Source of the DNA: JACPFJ01 sp036504875
GTDB taxonomy: Bacteria > Desulfobacterota > Desulfuromonadia > Geobacterales > Pseudopelobacteraceae
DNA: 64,000 nucleotides
NCBI GenBank assembly: GCA_036504875.1
Contig: DASXUK010000047.1
Location: forward strand, 33,214-97,213
Direction: 5' to 3'
Shown: positions 24,921 to 32,983 of the stretch, one piece after another
Layout: every line of letters begins with the position of its first letter
Position numbering within the stretch: position 1 is the stretch's first letter
Notes under the pieces: generated by a model
Databases searched by the model: none
What the model was told of the DNA's origin: nothing
The model's input: only the letters and a program-made list of their open reading frames with translations
Made by a program: the position numbers and the translations under genes

Positions 24921-25307
24921 ATGGGCAAGATTTTGTTGATCGATGACGACCGGGGCTTTACTGATTTTCTATCCGGCTATATCCGCGACACTTATCCGCT
25001 TTTGCAGGTCGAGATCTGCAACAGTCCTGTTGCGGCATTGCAGCGCATTAAGGCTGGCGGTTACGACCTGATGCTGATCGACCTGGAGATGCCGACCATG
25101 GATGGCCTTAAAGTGCTCAGCTTCGCTACCCAGGCGGGAGTCGATAAAAATCGTATCGTCATTCTTTCCGGCCGGGATGCAGATGCCCTGCACGAACTTT
25201 GCCCGATGGGTACTTGCCTGGCAGTTCTCAACAAGTTCGAGGCGCGCCAGAAGATGGTGCTAGACATGATCTTCAATTCCCTTCACAAGAAGGTCTCCGG
25301 TCCCTAG
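24921..25307 (+). CDS. Single-domain response regulator (CheY-like)
   Basis: This stand-alone receiver domain has 128 residues. The acidic pocket DDD is at residues 8-10, the phospho-acceptor Asp lies in LIDLEMPTMDG near 55, Ser in ILSGRD near 82 and the conserved Lys in LNKFE near 108. There is no output domain, so it acts by protein contact or in a phosphorelay. No ribosome site is obvious before the ATG. It lies 145 bases after the substrate-binding protein gene and 6 bases before the DUF401 gene. Confidence 0.88.
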   Translation: MGKILLIDDDRGFTDFLSGYIRDTYPLLQVEICNSPVAALQRIKAGGYDLMLIDLEMPTMDGLKVLSFATQAGVDKNRIVILSGRDADALHELCPMGTCLAVLNKFEARQKMVLDMIFNSLHKKVSGP

Positions 25308-25313
25308 CCTTCC

Positions 25314-26522
25314 ATGGTTGATCTCCTGAAAACCTCAGTTGTACTGATCCTGATCGTCCTGCTTCTGCGGCGCAAGATCTCCATGGCCGCTGTCATGCCA
25401 ATCGGCGCCCTGCTGTTGGGCATCATCTACCTCACTCCCCCGGCTGTATTCTTTAAAGCCACGCTCCGCGCTGTTTTTGCTCCCAAATCACTCGAAATGA
25501 CCTTGACCCTGATGCTGACCATGCTGATGGAAAACATCCTGCGAACTACCGGTATGCTTAAGCGAATGGTCTCCTCGTTATCGGTGGCTTTGCCTGACCG
25601 GCGCGTGGTTATGGCTGCCATGCCTGCCATGATCGGACTGTTGCCCTCGCCGGGAGGGGCCGTTTTTTCGGCACCCATGGTCAATGAGGCTGCCGGACAG
25701 GTCCAGGTCAACGCCGAACAAAAGGCGATGATCAATTACTGGTATCGCCATATCTGGGAGTATATTTCGCCCCTTTATCCGGGCATCATCCTGGCAGCCG
25801 GGATCACCGGCCTTTCTACTCAGACCCTTTTTGTCGCTAATCTGCCCTTTGCGCTCTCTGTGATAGGATGGGGAGCTGTTTTTTGCTTTCGAGGCATCGG
25901 GCCGGATCTGCCGGCGCCTGCTGAGACCGGTCGCGGCAGGCACTTTCTGGCTTTTTTGGCCATGGTTTCCCCGATCCTGCTTGCATTGCTGCTGGTGGTC
26001 CTGTTCCGGGTAAATCCGGCTCTGTCGCTTGGCTTGGCCGTAGTAGCGCTCTACTTCATCCAGCGTTATACCCTCGGAATGATCATCAGGAGTTTGACTG
26101 AAAGTATCTCCGCCAAAGCTCTTTTTCTGGTGATCGGCATAATGATCTTTCAGGAGTTGCTGAAGGTTACCGGCGCCTTGGTCGGCATATCATCTTTTTT
26201 TTCATCATCGGGGTTGCCGGTGACGGTGGTATTGATCTCGATTCCTTTTTTTGCCGGGATAATGACCGGTTTGACGGTCGGTTTTGTCGGGATCACTTTT
26301 CCGTTGCTATTGCCGCTGATGGGTGGTGAATTTCCCTCGCCGGGCCTGGTGGCGCTAGCTTTTGGCGCCGGTTTTGCCGGGGTGATGCTTTCCCCGGTGC
26401 ATCTCTGTTATGTGCTGACTTGCGATTATTTTCAGGCTGATATAGCCAGGGTCTACCACCGGCTGCTGATTCCTACGGTCCTGGTTCTGGCGGCGGCGAT
26501 CATCCCGCTGTATGCCTACTGA
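25314..26522 (+). CDS. DUF401-family membrane permease
   Basis: The protein has 402 residues with about ten to eleven hydrophobic spans. Family-like segments are GLLPSPGGAVFSAPMV near 105 and GLTVGFVGITFPLLLPLMG near 320, a symmetric pair resembling re-entrant loops of ion transporters. PF04165 (DUF401) proteins are predicted transporters of unknown substrate. The ATG at 25314 is six bases after the response regulator stop, suggesting one operon. Confidence 0.82.
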   Translation: MVDLLKTSVVLILIVLLLRRKISMAAVMPIGALLLGIIYLTPPAVFFKATLRAVFAPKSLEMTLTLMLTMLMENILRTTGMLKRMVSSLSVALPDRRVVMAAMPAMIGLLPSPGGAVFSAPMVNEAAGQVQVNAEQKAMINYWYRHIWEYISPLYPGIILAAGITGLSTQTLFVANLPFALSVIGWGAVFCFRGIGPDLPAPAETGRGRHFLAFLAMVSPILLALLLVVLFRVNPALSLGLAVVALYFIQRYTLGMIIRSLTESISAKALFLVIGIMIFQELLKVTGALVGISSFFSSSGLPVTVVLISIPFFAGIMTGLTVGFVGITFPLLLPLMGGEFPSPGLVALAFGAGFAGVMLSPVHLCYVLTCDYFQADIARVYHRLLIPTVLVLAAAIIPLYAY

Positions 26523-26648
26523 TCTTTCCGTTGTCCTGGTTTTTTTGATCTATGAATACGCAGTTGGAAAAATATGCTCTGTAATATACAATGTTTGCGC
26601 TGCTGTTTTCTGACGCCGCCGTGTTATTCATCAACAAGGAGGATGAAA

Positions 26649-27509
26649 ATGAAACGATTATTTTTTCTCTTAACAACGGGCTTCACGGTTCTGATGCTGA
26701 ACGGCTGTCTGGTTAAGGAAAGTACTTATCTGAAGAAGGTCGAGGAGTCTGAGAATTTGACCAGGGATCTTTCCGACCTGAAACAGAAACATGACACGCT
26801 GGTGGCCGAGAATAATGCCCTCAAGGTTGAGCATGCCAAGCTGAAAAAAGAAGCGGCCGGCCTGGCCAAGGACAAAGAAGCGCTGAGCAAGGATAAAAAA
26901 GAACTTGAGCAGGTCTTGAAGGCCAAGTCCGACACCCTCTCTCGCAATGTCAGTGATTTGCGCCAGAATGTAGCCAATCTTGAGGCTGAGAATAAAAAGC
27001 TGAAAGAGGAGATTATTGAGCTGCAAAAGGTCAAGGAGGAAAAGGTCAAAGAGGTCAGCGGCACCTATGAAAAACTGCTTGAGAATATGAAGAGCGAGAT
27101 TGCACAGGGACAGGTGACGATCTCCGAGCTGAAGGGAAAATTGACGGTCAATATGGAGGCCGCTATTTTGTTTGACTCAGGCAAAGCCGATGTAAAGCCG
27201 GAGGGGCTGGTGATCCTCCAGAAGATGGTCGAAACCTTGAAGGGTGTTCAGGACAAAGCGATTCGCATCGAGGGTCATACCGACAACATCCCGATCACCG
27301 GCGCGTTGACACGGACCTTTCCCACTAACTGGGAACTTTCGGCGGCCAGAGCCATCAATGTTACTAAATATTTGCAACAGCAAGGCATCGATCCGGCCAC
27401 GCTCTCGGCGGCCGCCTTTAGTGAGTACAAGCCGGTGGCCGACAATGCTATCAAAGAAGAGCGGGCCAAGAACCGTCGAATTGAGATTACACTGGTGGCA
27501 AAAGACTAA
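26649..27509 (+). CDS. OmpA-family lipoprotein with coiled coil
   Basis: The protein has 286 residues. ATG 26649 is well spaced from AAGGAGG; ATG 26643 is adjacent to it and less likely. The lipoprotein signal ends LMLNGC. Residues ~30-170 are a long Lys/Glu-rich coiled coil (for example LSKDKKELEQVLKAKSDTLS). The C-terminal OmpA domain has the peptidoglycan-binding motif IEGHTDNIPITG near 205 and NWELSAARA near 225. It would tether the outer membrane to peptidoglycan. Its stop overlaps the Smr gene start. Confidence 0.9.
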   Translation: MKRLFFLLTTGFTVLMLNGCLVKESTYLKKVEESENLTRDLSDLKQKHDTLVAENNALKVEHAKLKKEAAGLAKDKEALSKDKKELEQVLKAKSDTLSRNVSDLRQNVANLEAENKKLKEEIIELQKVKEEKVKEVSGTYEKLLENMKSEIAQGQVTISELKGKLTVNMEAAILFDSGKADVKPEGLVILQKMVETLKGVQDKAIRIEGHTDNIPITGALTRTFPTNWELSAARAINVTKYLQQQGIDPATLSAAAFSEYKPVADNAIKEERAKNRRIEITLVAKD

Positions 27510-28204
27510 TGGCAAAGAAAAAGCAGCCGGCCAATCCTCCCAAGCCGCAGGAGTTCCAGACAAAATCCTTTAGCAGCCTGAAGGGTATCGCAGTGGCAGC
27601 GGTGCCGGCCACAGTTCAGGAACCCCCCAAGCCTGCCGTACCGCTGAACATCCCCGACGAGGATGATAGCTATGTGTTTCAGCAGGCCATGGGTGGCGTC
27701 AGGCCGCTGGTGAAGCCTGAGCCGCGTCCCACTTCTCCAGCTCAAAAGACGAAACCGGCCCAGATTCGCAGGCAGGCTGCCGTTGACCTGGCAAATCAGG
27801 CCGAAGTGGATGCGTTTGCCCAGGCCATAGGCCAGCTTAAGCTGGATGTAAATTTTGCTGATAAGTTTCCCGAGGATGATGAGATCAAGCCTTTGGGGGG
27901 CAATCGTCTGCGGCAGTTGAAAAAAGGCATCATCCGGGTCGATCGCCAGCTTGACCTGCATGGTCTGACCCGTGAGGAGGCGCTTTCAGCTTTGACACGC
28001 TTTATCCGCAATGCCCGTGTGCATGGGGAAAAGGCGGTGCTGGTCATTACCGGCAAAGGAATTAACTCACCCGGTGAGCCGGTCCTGCAGCAGGCAGTGG
28101 CGGCCTGGCTGCGCGAGGCCGGCAAAGAACTTGTGGCTGAGTTTGATTCTGCTCCGCGCGAGATGGGTGGCAGCGGCGCTCTGGTGGTGTTTTTAAAGGG
28201 ATAG
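27509..28204 (+). CDS. Smr-domain protein
   Basis: The protein has 231 residues. A proline/lysine-rich N-terminal half is followed by a C-terminal Smr domain (about 145-231) with the DLHGLTREEALSAL motif, VLVITGKGINSPGEPVL and a final GGSGALVVFL. Smr domains, as in the C-terminus of MutS2, are nicking endonucleases or RNA-binding modules; the stand-alone form has no firm role. The ATG overlaps the preceding stop (TAATG). Confidence 0.9.
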   Translation: MAKKKQPANPPKPQEFQTKSFSSLKGIAVAAVPATVQEPPKPAVPLNIPDEDDSYVFQQAMGGVRPLVKPEPRPTSPAQKTKPAQIRRQAAVDLANQAEVDAFAQAIGQLKLDVNFADKFPEDDEIKPLGGNRLRQLKKGIIRVDRQLDLHGLTREEALSALTRFIRNARVHGEKAVLVITGKGINSPGEPVLQQAVAAWLREAGKELVAEFDSAPREMGGSGALVVFLKG

Positions 28205-28234
28205 TCCCCTAGCTGGATCCCAATCTATGATGCT

Positions 28235-28268
28235 AAAAATGCCCCGGATAATTCCGGGGCATTTTTAG
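28235..28268. terminator. Bidirectional terminator between smr and cytochrome cluster
   Basis: The hairpin AAAAATGCCCCGG / CCGGGGCATTTTT with loop ATAATT has an A-run and a T-run on opposite sides. It serves the plus-strand Smr gene and the minus-strand cytochrome operon that ends at 28311. Confidence 0.93.
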
Positions 28269-28310
28269 TTGGACCAGCCAGTCCTTTTCAGGTGTATTAC
28301 AGACCGAATG

Positions 28311-30596
28311 TTACTGATTGGCGTTGAACGTGCCTCCATAGGTAGCCGAAGCACCTTTGACGAAGGCACCGTAGTTGACAGCCTGGCGCGTTCCTGCGGG
28401 GCGTTTGGCGAGCAGCGCCGCCGGGGTCGGCAGGGTCAGCGGAGTCGGTCCGGCGCTGATCGATGCCTGTGCGGCAGCAATCTGAGCTGGCGACGAGTTG
28501 TTGTAGAGGTTCTCGTAGGAGTCCATCAACAGCTGGATGACATACTTGAAGTCGTGCACCGCCGCCGACTTATTGGCAACCAGGGTGATGGAAGTGTTCG
28601 GAACCCTGATGCCGGCTCCGTTCAACACATAGGTGGTGGACTTGGCAGCCGAGGGATTGGCCTTGGCGGCGATGGCCAGGTTGAAGGCGGCCTTGTAGAG
28701 CGGCAGTGTCCAGGCCGTGAATGTATTGGCGCCAGCATGGTTATCGGCAACGCCGTTTACTGAAGTCAGGGCTACGTTGAAGTAATATGGGTTGGTCGTA
28801 TCATCGTAGAACAGTCCTTGAGCTGCCATCAGTGCAATGATGTAGTTCTGCAGATCCTGGATCTGAGAGCCGATCGAGATGCTGGCGGGATTGCCGCTGT
28901 AGTTGGTGGTATCGGCAGTTGCCCTGTTACCAGCCAGGAACCCTGCGCCGGGATCATTGGACAGATTAGTGGCTGCCGTTATGCCAGGGTGGCAGGTGGT
29001 GCAGTTAGCCCCGTTCGGCTTCCATGTGTGGCCACCCACACGGACAGGCTCGGTGGGATTACCCATGTGGCAGCCGGTACAATTGGTCTGCTGGTGGCTT
29101 ACGTTGGCGGTGTAGGTTTTGTTGGCGAATTCATAGGCATTGACACCCCACAACATGGCGGCGGTGCCGAGGTAGTGATTGTTTTTGAAGTTGGCCCCAG
29201 TTAAAGGTCTTCCGGCAGCGAGCTTATCCTGGAAGAGGCTAAGACCGCTCTCCCGGCCCTGGTGACAGAAGATGCAGATGGAGGCATTGCCGGCATTGCC
29301 AGGCAGCGGTTGGGTGTCGAGGAAAACATTGCCAAAGATGGAACCCCAGCCGGAAAAACCGGCAACATTATTAGAACCGGTATAGTTGGTCATGATAGCA
29401 GGGGTGCGGACATTCTTGGTGTGTCCGGTGCCATTGGCATGCGGGTCATGACAGGTAATACAGACGGCGGTCGATTGGTTCCAGACCACTGCCGGCTCAT
29501 TGGGGCGACGTGTGGTGGGGCTGGGATCCATCATGGAGATGGCGGAAATGCCGTTATGGCATTTCGCACAGGTACCCGGGCTCGAGGTGCTGGGAATGGA
29601 CAGATCGAGCGGGTACTGACCAACCCCGATTTCGTTCCAGGGCACCACGGTCTTGTCGTTATGGGCGGAACTGGACCACTGGCTGTAGACGTTCGACTGA
29701 TGGGTCTGGGTCTGAGCGTACTTATAGAGCCCCTTGGTGTGGCAGGCGGCGCAGACCAGGGCTGTGGTGTTGAAGCGTTTGGGGACAAGGATCGTTGAAG
29801 AAAGCACCCTGAGGGTGGGTGCATTCCAAGCGCCGGCACCGGCAATCTGGGACTTGCGGAAGACCGGAACGTTGAGGGTTGTGGCCCCTGCCGTCGCTGG
29901 ATGCGCCACCTCATGGGCATCATGGCAGTTGGCGCAGGAAACGGTGGGATCCGGCATGTTGTTGGGGTCCGGCTTGGTCAGGTTGCCGGCGGTGTCATAC
30001 CTGAACTGCTGGTTCGAATTGTGGCAGACCGAGCACTCCTCGATATTCTGGTTTTTGGTGACCGGCGTCGCGGTTCCTGCTACCACCTCCGGAGTACCGA
30101 AAAGGGTGGCCTGGCTGGTACCGGTGGAACCCTGGAAGAAAAACTTGTCCGGGATATTATTAGTGTTGGCATGGGCAGTTGCCTTGAACACAGCGGGATC
30201 ATCGAAGGGGGCAACCCCTGTCGGGTTATGGCACTGCTGGCAGCGGGCGTAATCCGGCACAGGAAAGGCAATCGGTCCGATTCCCCAGTGGAGGCCGCCG
30301 CCGCCGTGGCAATCCTCGCAGCCGACGATCTCTTTGTTGGTAGCTTGATTGAAGTGGACCGAACTTTTCCAGGCACTCACGATGGTCCGGCCGTCATTCG
30401 CCCCGCGCATGGTAATATCCTGTGTGGCTGCATGGCAGTTGTTGGTACAGGAGGCGGAACCTACCCGGGGGGCGTTCTGCACGGTAGTAACCGTGCTTTC
30501 CGCGCCTTCCTTTTTACTTGAGCCGCAGCCTCCCAGCAGAGAGGTGGCCGCAAAAAGCGATAAAGCGATAAAACTGAACAGAATCTTATTACGCAT
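28311..30596 (-). CDS. Outer-membrane lipoprotein multiheme cytochrome, conduit copy 1 (OmcB-like)
   Basis: The protein has 761 residues with a lipoprotein signal (SLLGGCGSSKKEG). I count ten CXXCH sites (CEDCH, CQQCH, CSVCH, CANCH, CAACH, CAKCH, CITCH, CIFCH, CTGCH, CTTCH). A first site CTNNCH has three residues between its cysteines, giving eleven possible hemes against twelve in OmcB. All sites lie in the first ~560 residues. The last 200 are heme-free and Ala/Asn-rich. It is the terminal gene of a porin / small cytochrome / large cytochrome set and would pass electrons to extracellular metals or electrodes. Confidence 0.9.
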   Translation of the reverse strand: MRNKILFSFIALSLFAATSLLGGCGSSKKEGAESTVTTVQNAPRVGSASCTNNCHAATQDITMRGANDGRTIVSAWKSSVHFNQATNKEIVGCEDCHGGGGLHWGIGPIAFPVPDYARCQQCHNPTGVAPFDDPAVFKATAHANTNNIPDKFFFQGSTGTSQATLFGTPEVVAGTATPVTKNQNIEECSVCHNSNQQFRYDTAGNLTKPDPNNMPDPTVSCANCHDAHEVAHPATAGATTLNVPVFRKSQIAGAGAWNAPTLRVLSSTILVPKRFNTTALVCAACHTKGLYKYAQTQTHQSNVYSQWSSSAHNDKTVVPWNEIGVGQYPLDLSIPSTSSPGTCAKCHNGISAISMMDPSPTTRRPNEPAVVWNQSTAVCITCHDPHANGTGHTKNVRTPAIMTNYTGSNNVAGFSGWGSIFGNVFLDTQPLPGNAGNASICIFCHQGRESGLSLFQDKLAAGRPLTGANFKNNHYLGTAAMLWGVNAYEFANKTYTANVSHQQTNCTGCHMGNPTEPVRVGGHTWKPNGANCTTCHPGITAATNLSNDPGAGFLAGNRATADTTNYSGNPASISIGSQIQDLQNYIIALMAAQGLFYDDTTNPYYFNVALTSVNGVADNHAGANTFTAWTLPLYKAAFNLAIAAKANPSAAKSTTYVLNGAGIRVPNTSITLVANKSAAVHDFKYVIQLLMDSYENLYNNSSPAQIAAAQASISAGPTPLTLPTPAALLAKRPAGTRQAVNYGAFVKGASATYGGTFNANQ

Positions 30597-30624
30597 CGAT
30601 ATACCTCCTCAATTTTAATCGAAA

Positions 30625-31410
30625 CTAGAACTTGCCGGCATCATGGCACTTGATGCAGCTTCTGCCGTTGCTTTTGGATCTGAAATTATCCTTGATTGAT
30701 CCCCAGTTGCGAGGATGCGGGCTCACTTGCAGCCCGGTTCGGGCGCTGTGGCATTTTATGCAGACATCGCCATTATCGTGGCAGGTCTGGCAGGCCTGCA
30801 GATTTCTGCGGGCTTCACGGGCATGTTCTCCGGACCATTGATGAGTGGGCACTAAGCCACCCGGATGGCAGGTCGGACACTGGGAGGTATTAAAGTTTTC
30901 ATGTGTCGGCCCAGCAGCTGTCAGTTTGATGTCGCTGAACTGGCGACGATGAGACTCAAACTGGATCGTGTTGCGCGGAAATTTTGAGTGACATTCGGTG
31001 CAGTACTTCTGGTCGTGGCAACGGGTGCAGGTCTGCGGGTTGTCTTTGGCCTTGAGCGGATGCAGTACACGGAAATCGCTGCGGTGGCTCTTGGGCTTGT
31101 AGTCACGCCCGAAGTTTTCCACGGCCAGGTTATCTCCCGATCCGCCTCCCTGATGGCAGTCGAGGCAAAATGCCTGTTGATGGCACTCTTTACAGTTATT
31201 GCCCGCCTTGCTGGCCAGGACCCTGTGGCCGCGAACAAAATCGGTATCGTGGTTAAGAGCTACTCCTTCGCCCTTATGGCAGGAGTTGCACTCCTTGATC
31301 TCCATCGTGGCGTATTCTGCGTGTGATGTCTTTTTCTCTGCGTTCGCTTGCTGCTGGAGATACACCAAGGCGCATCCCAGAAGCGCAACTATGAAAAATA
31401 TCTTTTTCAC
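30625..31410 (-). CDS. Periplasmic nonaheme cytochrome, conduit copy 1 (OmaB-like)
   Basis: The protein has 261 residues with an uncleaved or cleaved N-terminal signal (ALLGCALVYLQQQANA). There are nine CXXCH motifs: CNSCH, CKECH, CLDCH, CTRCH, CTECH, CPTCH, CQTCH, CIKCH and CIKCH. Copies 2 and 3 have eight; the extra CPTCH lies in a ~30-residue insertion before the EARRNLQ segment common to all. It would sit inside the porin on the periplasmic side and link periplasmic cytochromes to the outer lipoprotein cytochrome. It lies 28 bases upstream of the large cytochrome. Confidence 0.92.
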   Translation of the reverse strand: MKKIFFIVALLGCALVYLQQQANAEKKTSHAEYATMEIKECNSCHKGEGVALNHDTDFVRGHRVLASKAGNNCKECHQQAFCLDCHQGGGSGDNLAVENFGRDYKPKSHRSDFRVLHPLKAKDNPQTCTRCHDQKYCTECHSKFPRNTIQFESHRRQFSDIKLTAAGPTHENFNTSQCPTCHPGGLVPTHQWSGEHAREARRNLQACQTCHDNGDVCIKCHSARTGLQVSPHPRNWGSIKDNFRSKSNGRSCIKCHDAGKF

Positions 31411-31425
31411 TGATGTCCCCCCTTT

Positions 31426-32640
31426 CTAAAAGTCGTAGTTGAAGACGACACGACCCTGCCAGTCTTCCTTGAAACTGAGGTTAACGTCGTCTTCAATCCT
31501 GATTGCTGCCGACATTTTATCGGTTATTTTGTACTTTCCGCCCAGCCAATATTTGCGAGCATAGTCTTCACCGGTCATGCTATCGCGTTTGATGACGTCA
31601 TACTGGATACCACCGGCCAGCTCAATCTTCTTGGTTGGCTCGAAGATGATCTCTGCAGTGCCGCCGTTCAGATCTCCGCCGTAGCCATGGCGCTGATCGT
31701 AGTTGAGCAGAAGGGTGACCGGGTGAACCGGCTTGATGCGGACACCAACCTCGTAGACATTGGCATCGGCACCTTCGCCGTAATCCTGGATACTGTAACC
31801 ACCATTAACCGCGATCACGTCGTTGATGGTGTAGTCGGCGCGTAAAACCCCTTCCTGGTAGCGGTTGACTGCAAAGACCGAATAGATCGAGGTGGTGTCA
31901 AAGGTCGGGTAGCTCTGGTACCATTCACCGGTCAGGATCAGGTTGGCAGTCGGGAAGTACTTCACACCAGCCAGCACCTCGTTGAATACCTCGCTGGTCA
32001 GGTCATATCGGGCATTGGCGTACAGTTTAATATTGCTGAAAAGGAACTGTCTAAAGGATCCGCCCAGGATATCGCGGGCCACATCGCCCTGGTCGAGCTT
32101 TCGGAACCAGGATACCTCCAGGTCGGTGTTCTTCACCCCTTTCAGGTAGGTTGCCACGCCATAGGCATAGTCGCCTTCATGGCCGCTCTCGCCGTCCAGG
32201 CTGAAGACTACATTGCGGCCGCCCATAACCGAAAATGCGATCGGACCGATGTTGCTGATATCGATCTGGCCGCCGTCGATCAAGGCCGTACCGGCGGCAT
32301 AATTCACAAATTGACGTCCCAGCCTGATATCGAGTCGGTCATAAAGCCCCCGGTATTCGCCGTACATGTAGTAGAGCCTTCCGTTTATGGACTCGCCATT
32401 GCGGACATCCTGGGTCACCCGACCGTAACCCTGAAACGATAGCTTTCCATCCTTGTCTATATTGGTTATTGAGAGGTTTAGGTATTCGGCTAGCTCGGCT
32501 TGTTTTCTTTCCGTAAAGTAGTTGTTGAACCATAAAAACTGGGTAGAGCTTCTGCCATGGACATCTGCAGACCAGGCCGAAGTCGATGCGAAGAGCATCA
32601 CACCGCCGGCCAAAAGGCAGACAATTCTTTTAAATGCCAT
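31426..32640 (-). CDS. Porin of electron conduit, copy 1 (OmbB-like)
   Basis: The protein has 404 residues with a signal peptide ending STSAWSA. Beta-strand repeats run throughout and it ends with a C-terminal VFNYDF strand with terminal Phe, typical of BAM-inserted barrels. Motifs shared with copies 2 and 3 include VHGRSSTQFLWFN, GRQFVNYAAGTAL, VMGGRNV and LTGEWYQSYPTFD. It would form the insulated channel around the small cytochrome. AAGGAGG precedes ATG 32640. It is clearly more diverged than copies 2 and 3 are from each other. Confidence 0.9.
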   Translation of the reverse strand: MAFKRIVCLLAGGVMLFASTSAWSADVHGRSSTQFLWFNNYFTERKQAELAEYLNLSITNIDKDGKLSFQGYGRVTQDVRNGESINGRLYYMYGEYRGLYDRLDIRLGRQFVNYAAGTALIDGGQIDISNIGPIAFSVMGGRNVVFSLDGESGHEGDYAYGVATYLKGVKNTDLEVSWFRKLDQGDVARDILGGSFRQFLFSNIKLYANARYDLTSEVFNEVLAGVKYFPTANLILTGEWYQSYPTFDTTSIYSVFAVNRYQEGVLRADYTINDVIAVNGGYSIQDYGEGADANVYEVGVRIKPVHPVTLLLNYDQRHGYGGDLNGGTAEIIFEPTKKIELAGGIQYDVIKRDSMTGEDYARKYWLGGKYKITDKMSAAIRIEDDVNLSFKEDWQGRVVFNYDF

Positions 32641-32826
32641 CAGGAACCTCCTTTCAGCAGGTTTGAGGAACGCTAGTTAAAGCCGGGATAAAAGTAGTGA
32701 CAATAGTTGTAAAGACTTTTGATTTAATACTTAAGGCTAAGAGAGAAATTAGAAGTAAGTCGTAACTTTCCTTCTAACTTTTCTCTTCTAACTTTATTAA
32801 TCTGTACTAATAGAAGTGATGGTATG

Positions 32827-32854
32827 TTAATACCACAGAGTTGGGATTCGTCAA
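32827..32854 (-). promoter_or_regulatory. Candidate promoter of conduit copy 1
   Basis: Read on the minus strand, TTGACG and TATTAA are 16 bases apart, about 185 bases upstream of the porin ATG. The 343-base gap 32641-32983 also holds two direct CTTCTAACTTT units (about 32771-32795). It lacks the conserved block and palindrome found before copies 2 and 3. Confidence 0.4.
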
Positions 32855-32983
32855 TTGAGGCGGGAAGTTTTATGAAGCTATAGTGCTAATTGCTTTTAAG
32901 ATCACTTTTAGAAAGATGGAGGTGAGCGGAGGGGTGTTCGTGGTATTGTTGAAATGCGACGAGCTTTTGAATCTAAGTCTTTG

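Noticed and set aside
29262..30521. Several long plus-strand frames across the copy 1 outer cytochrome
   Set aside because: They are shadows of high-GC cytochrome coding; the minus strand has eleven heme motifs and a lipoprotein signal.
32760..32800. CTTCTAACTTT direct repeats considered as a CRISPR or tandem array
   Set aside because: Only two units with a tiny spacer in AT-rich sequence; no further repeats.
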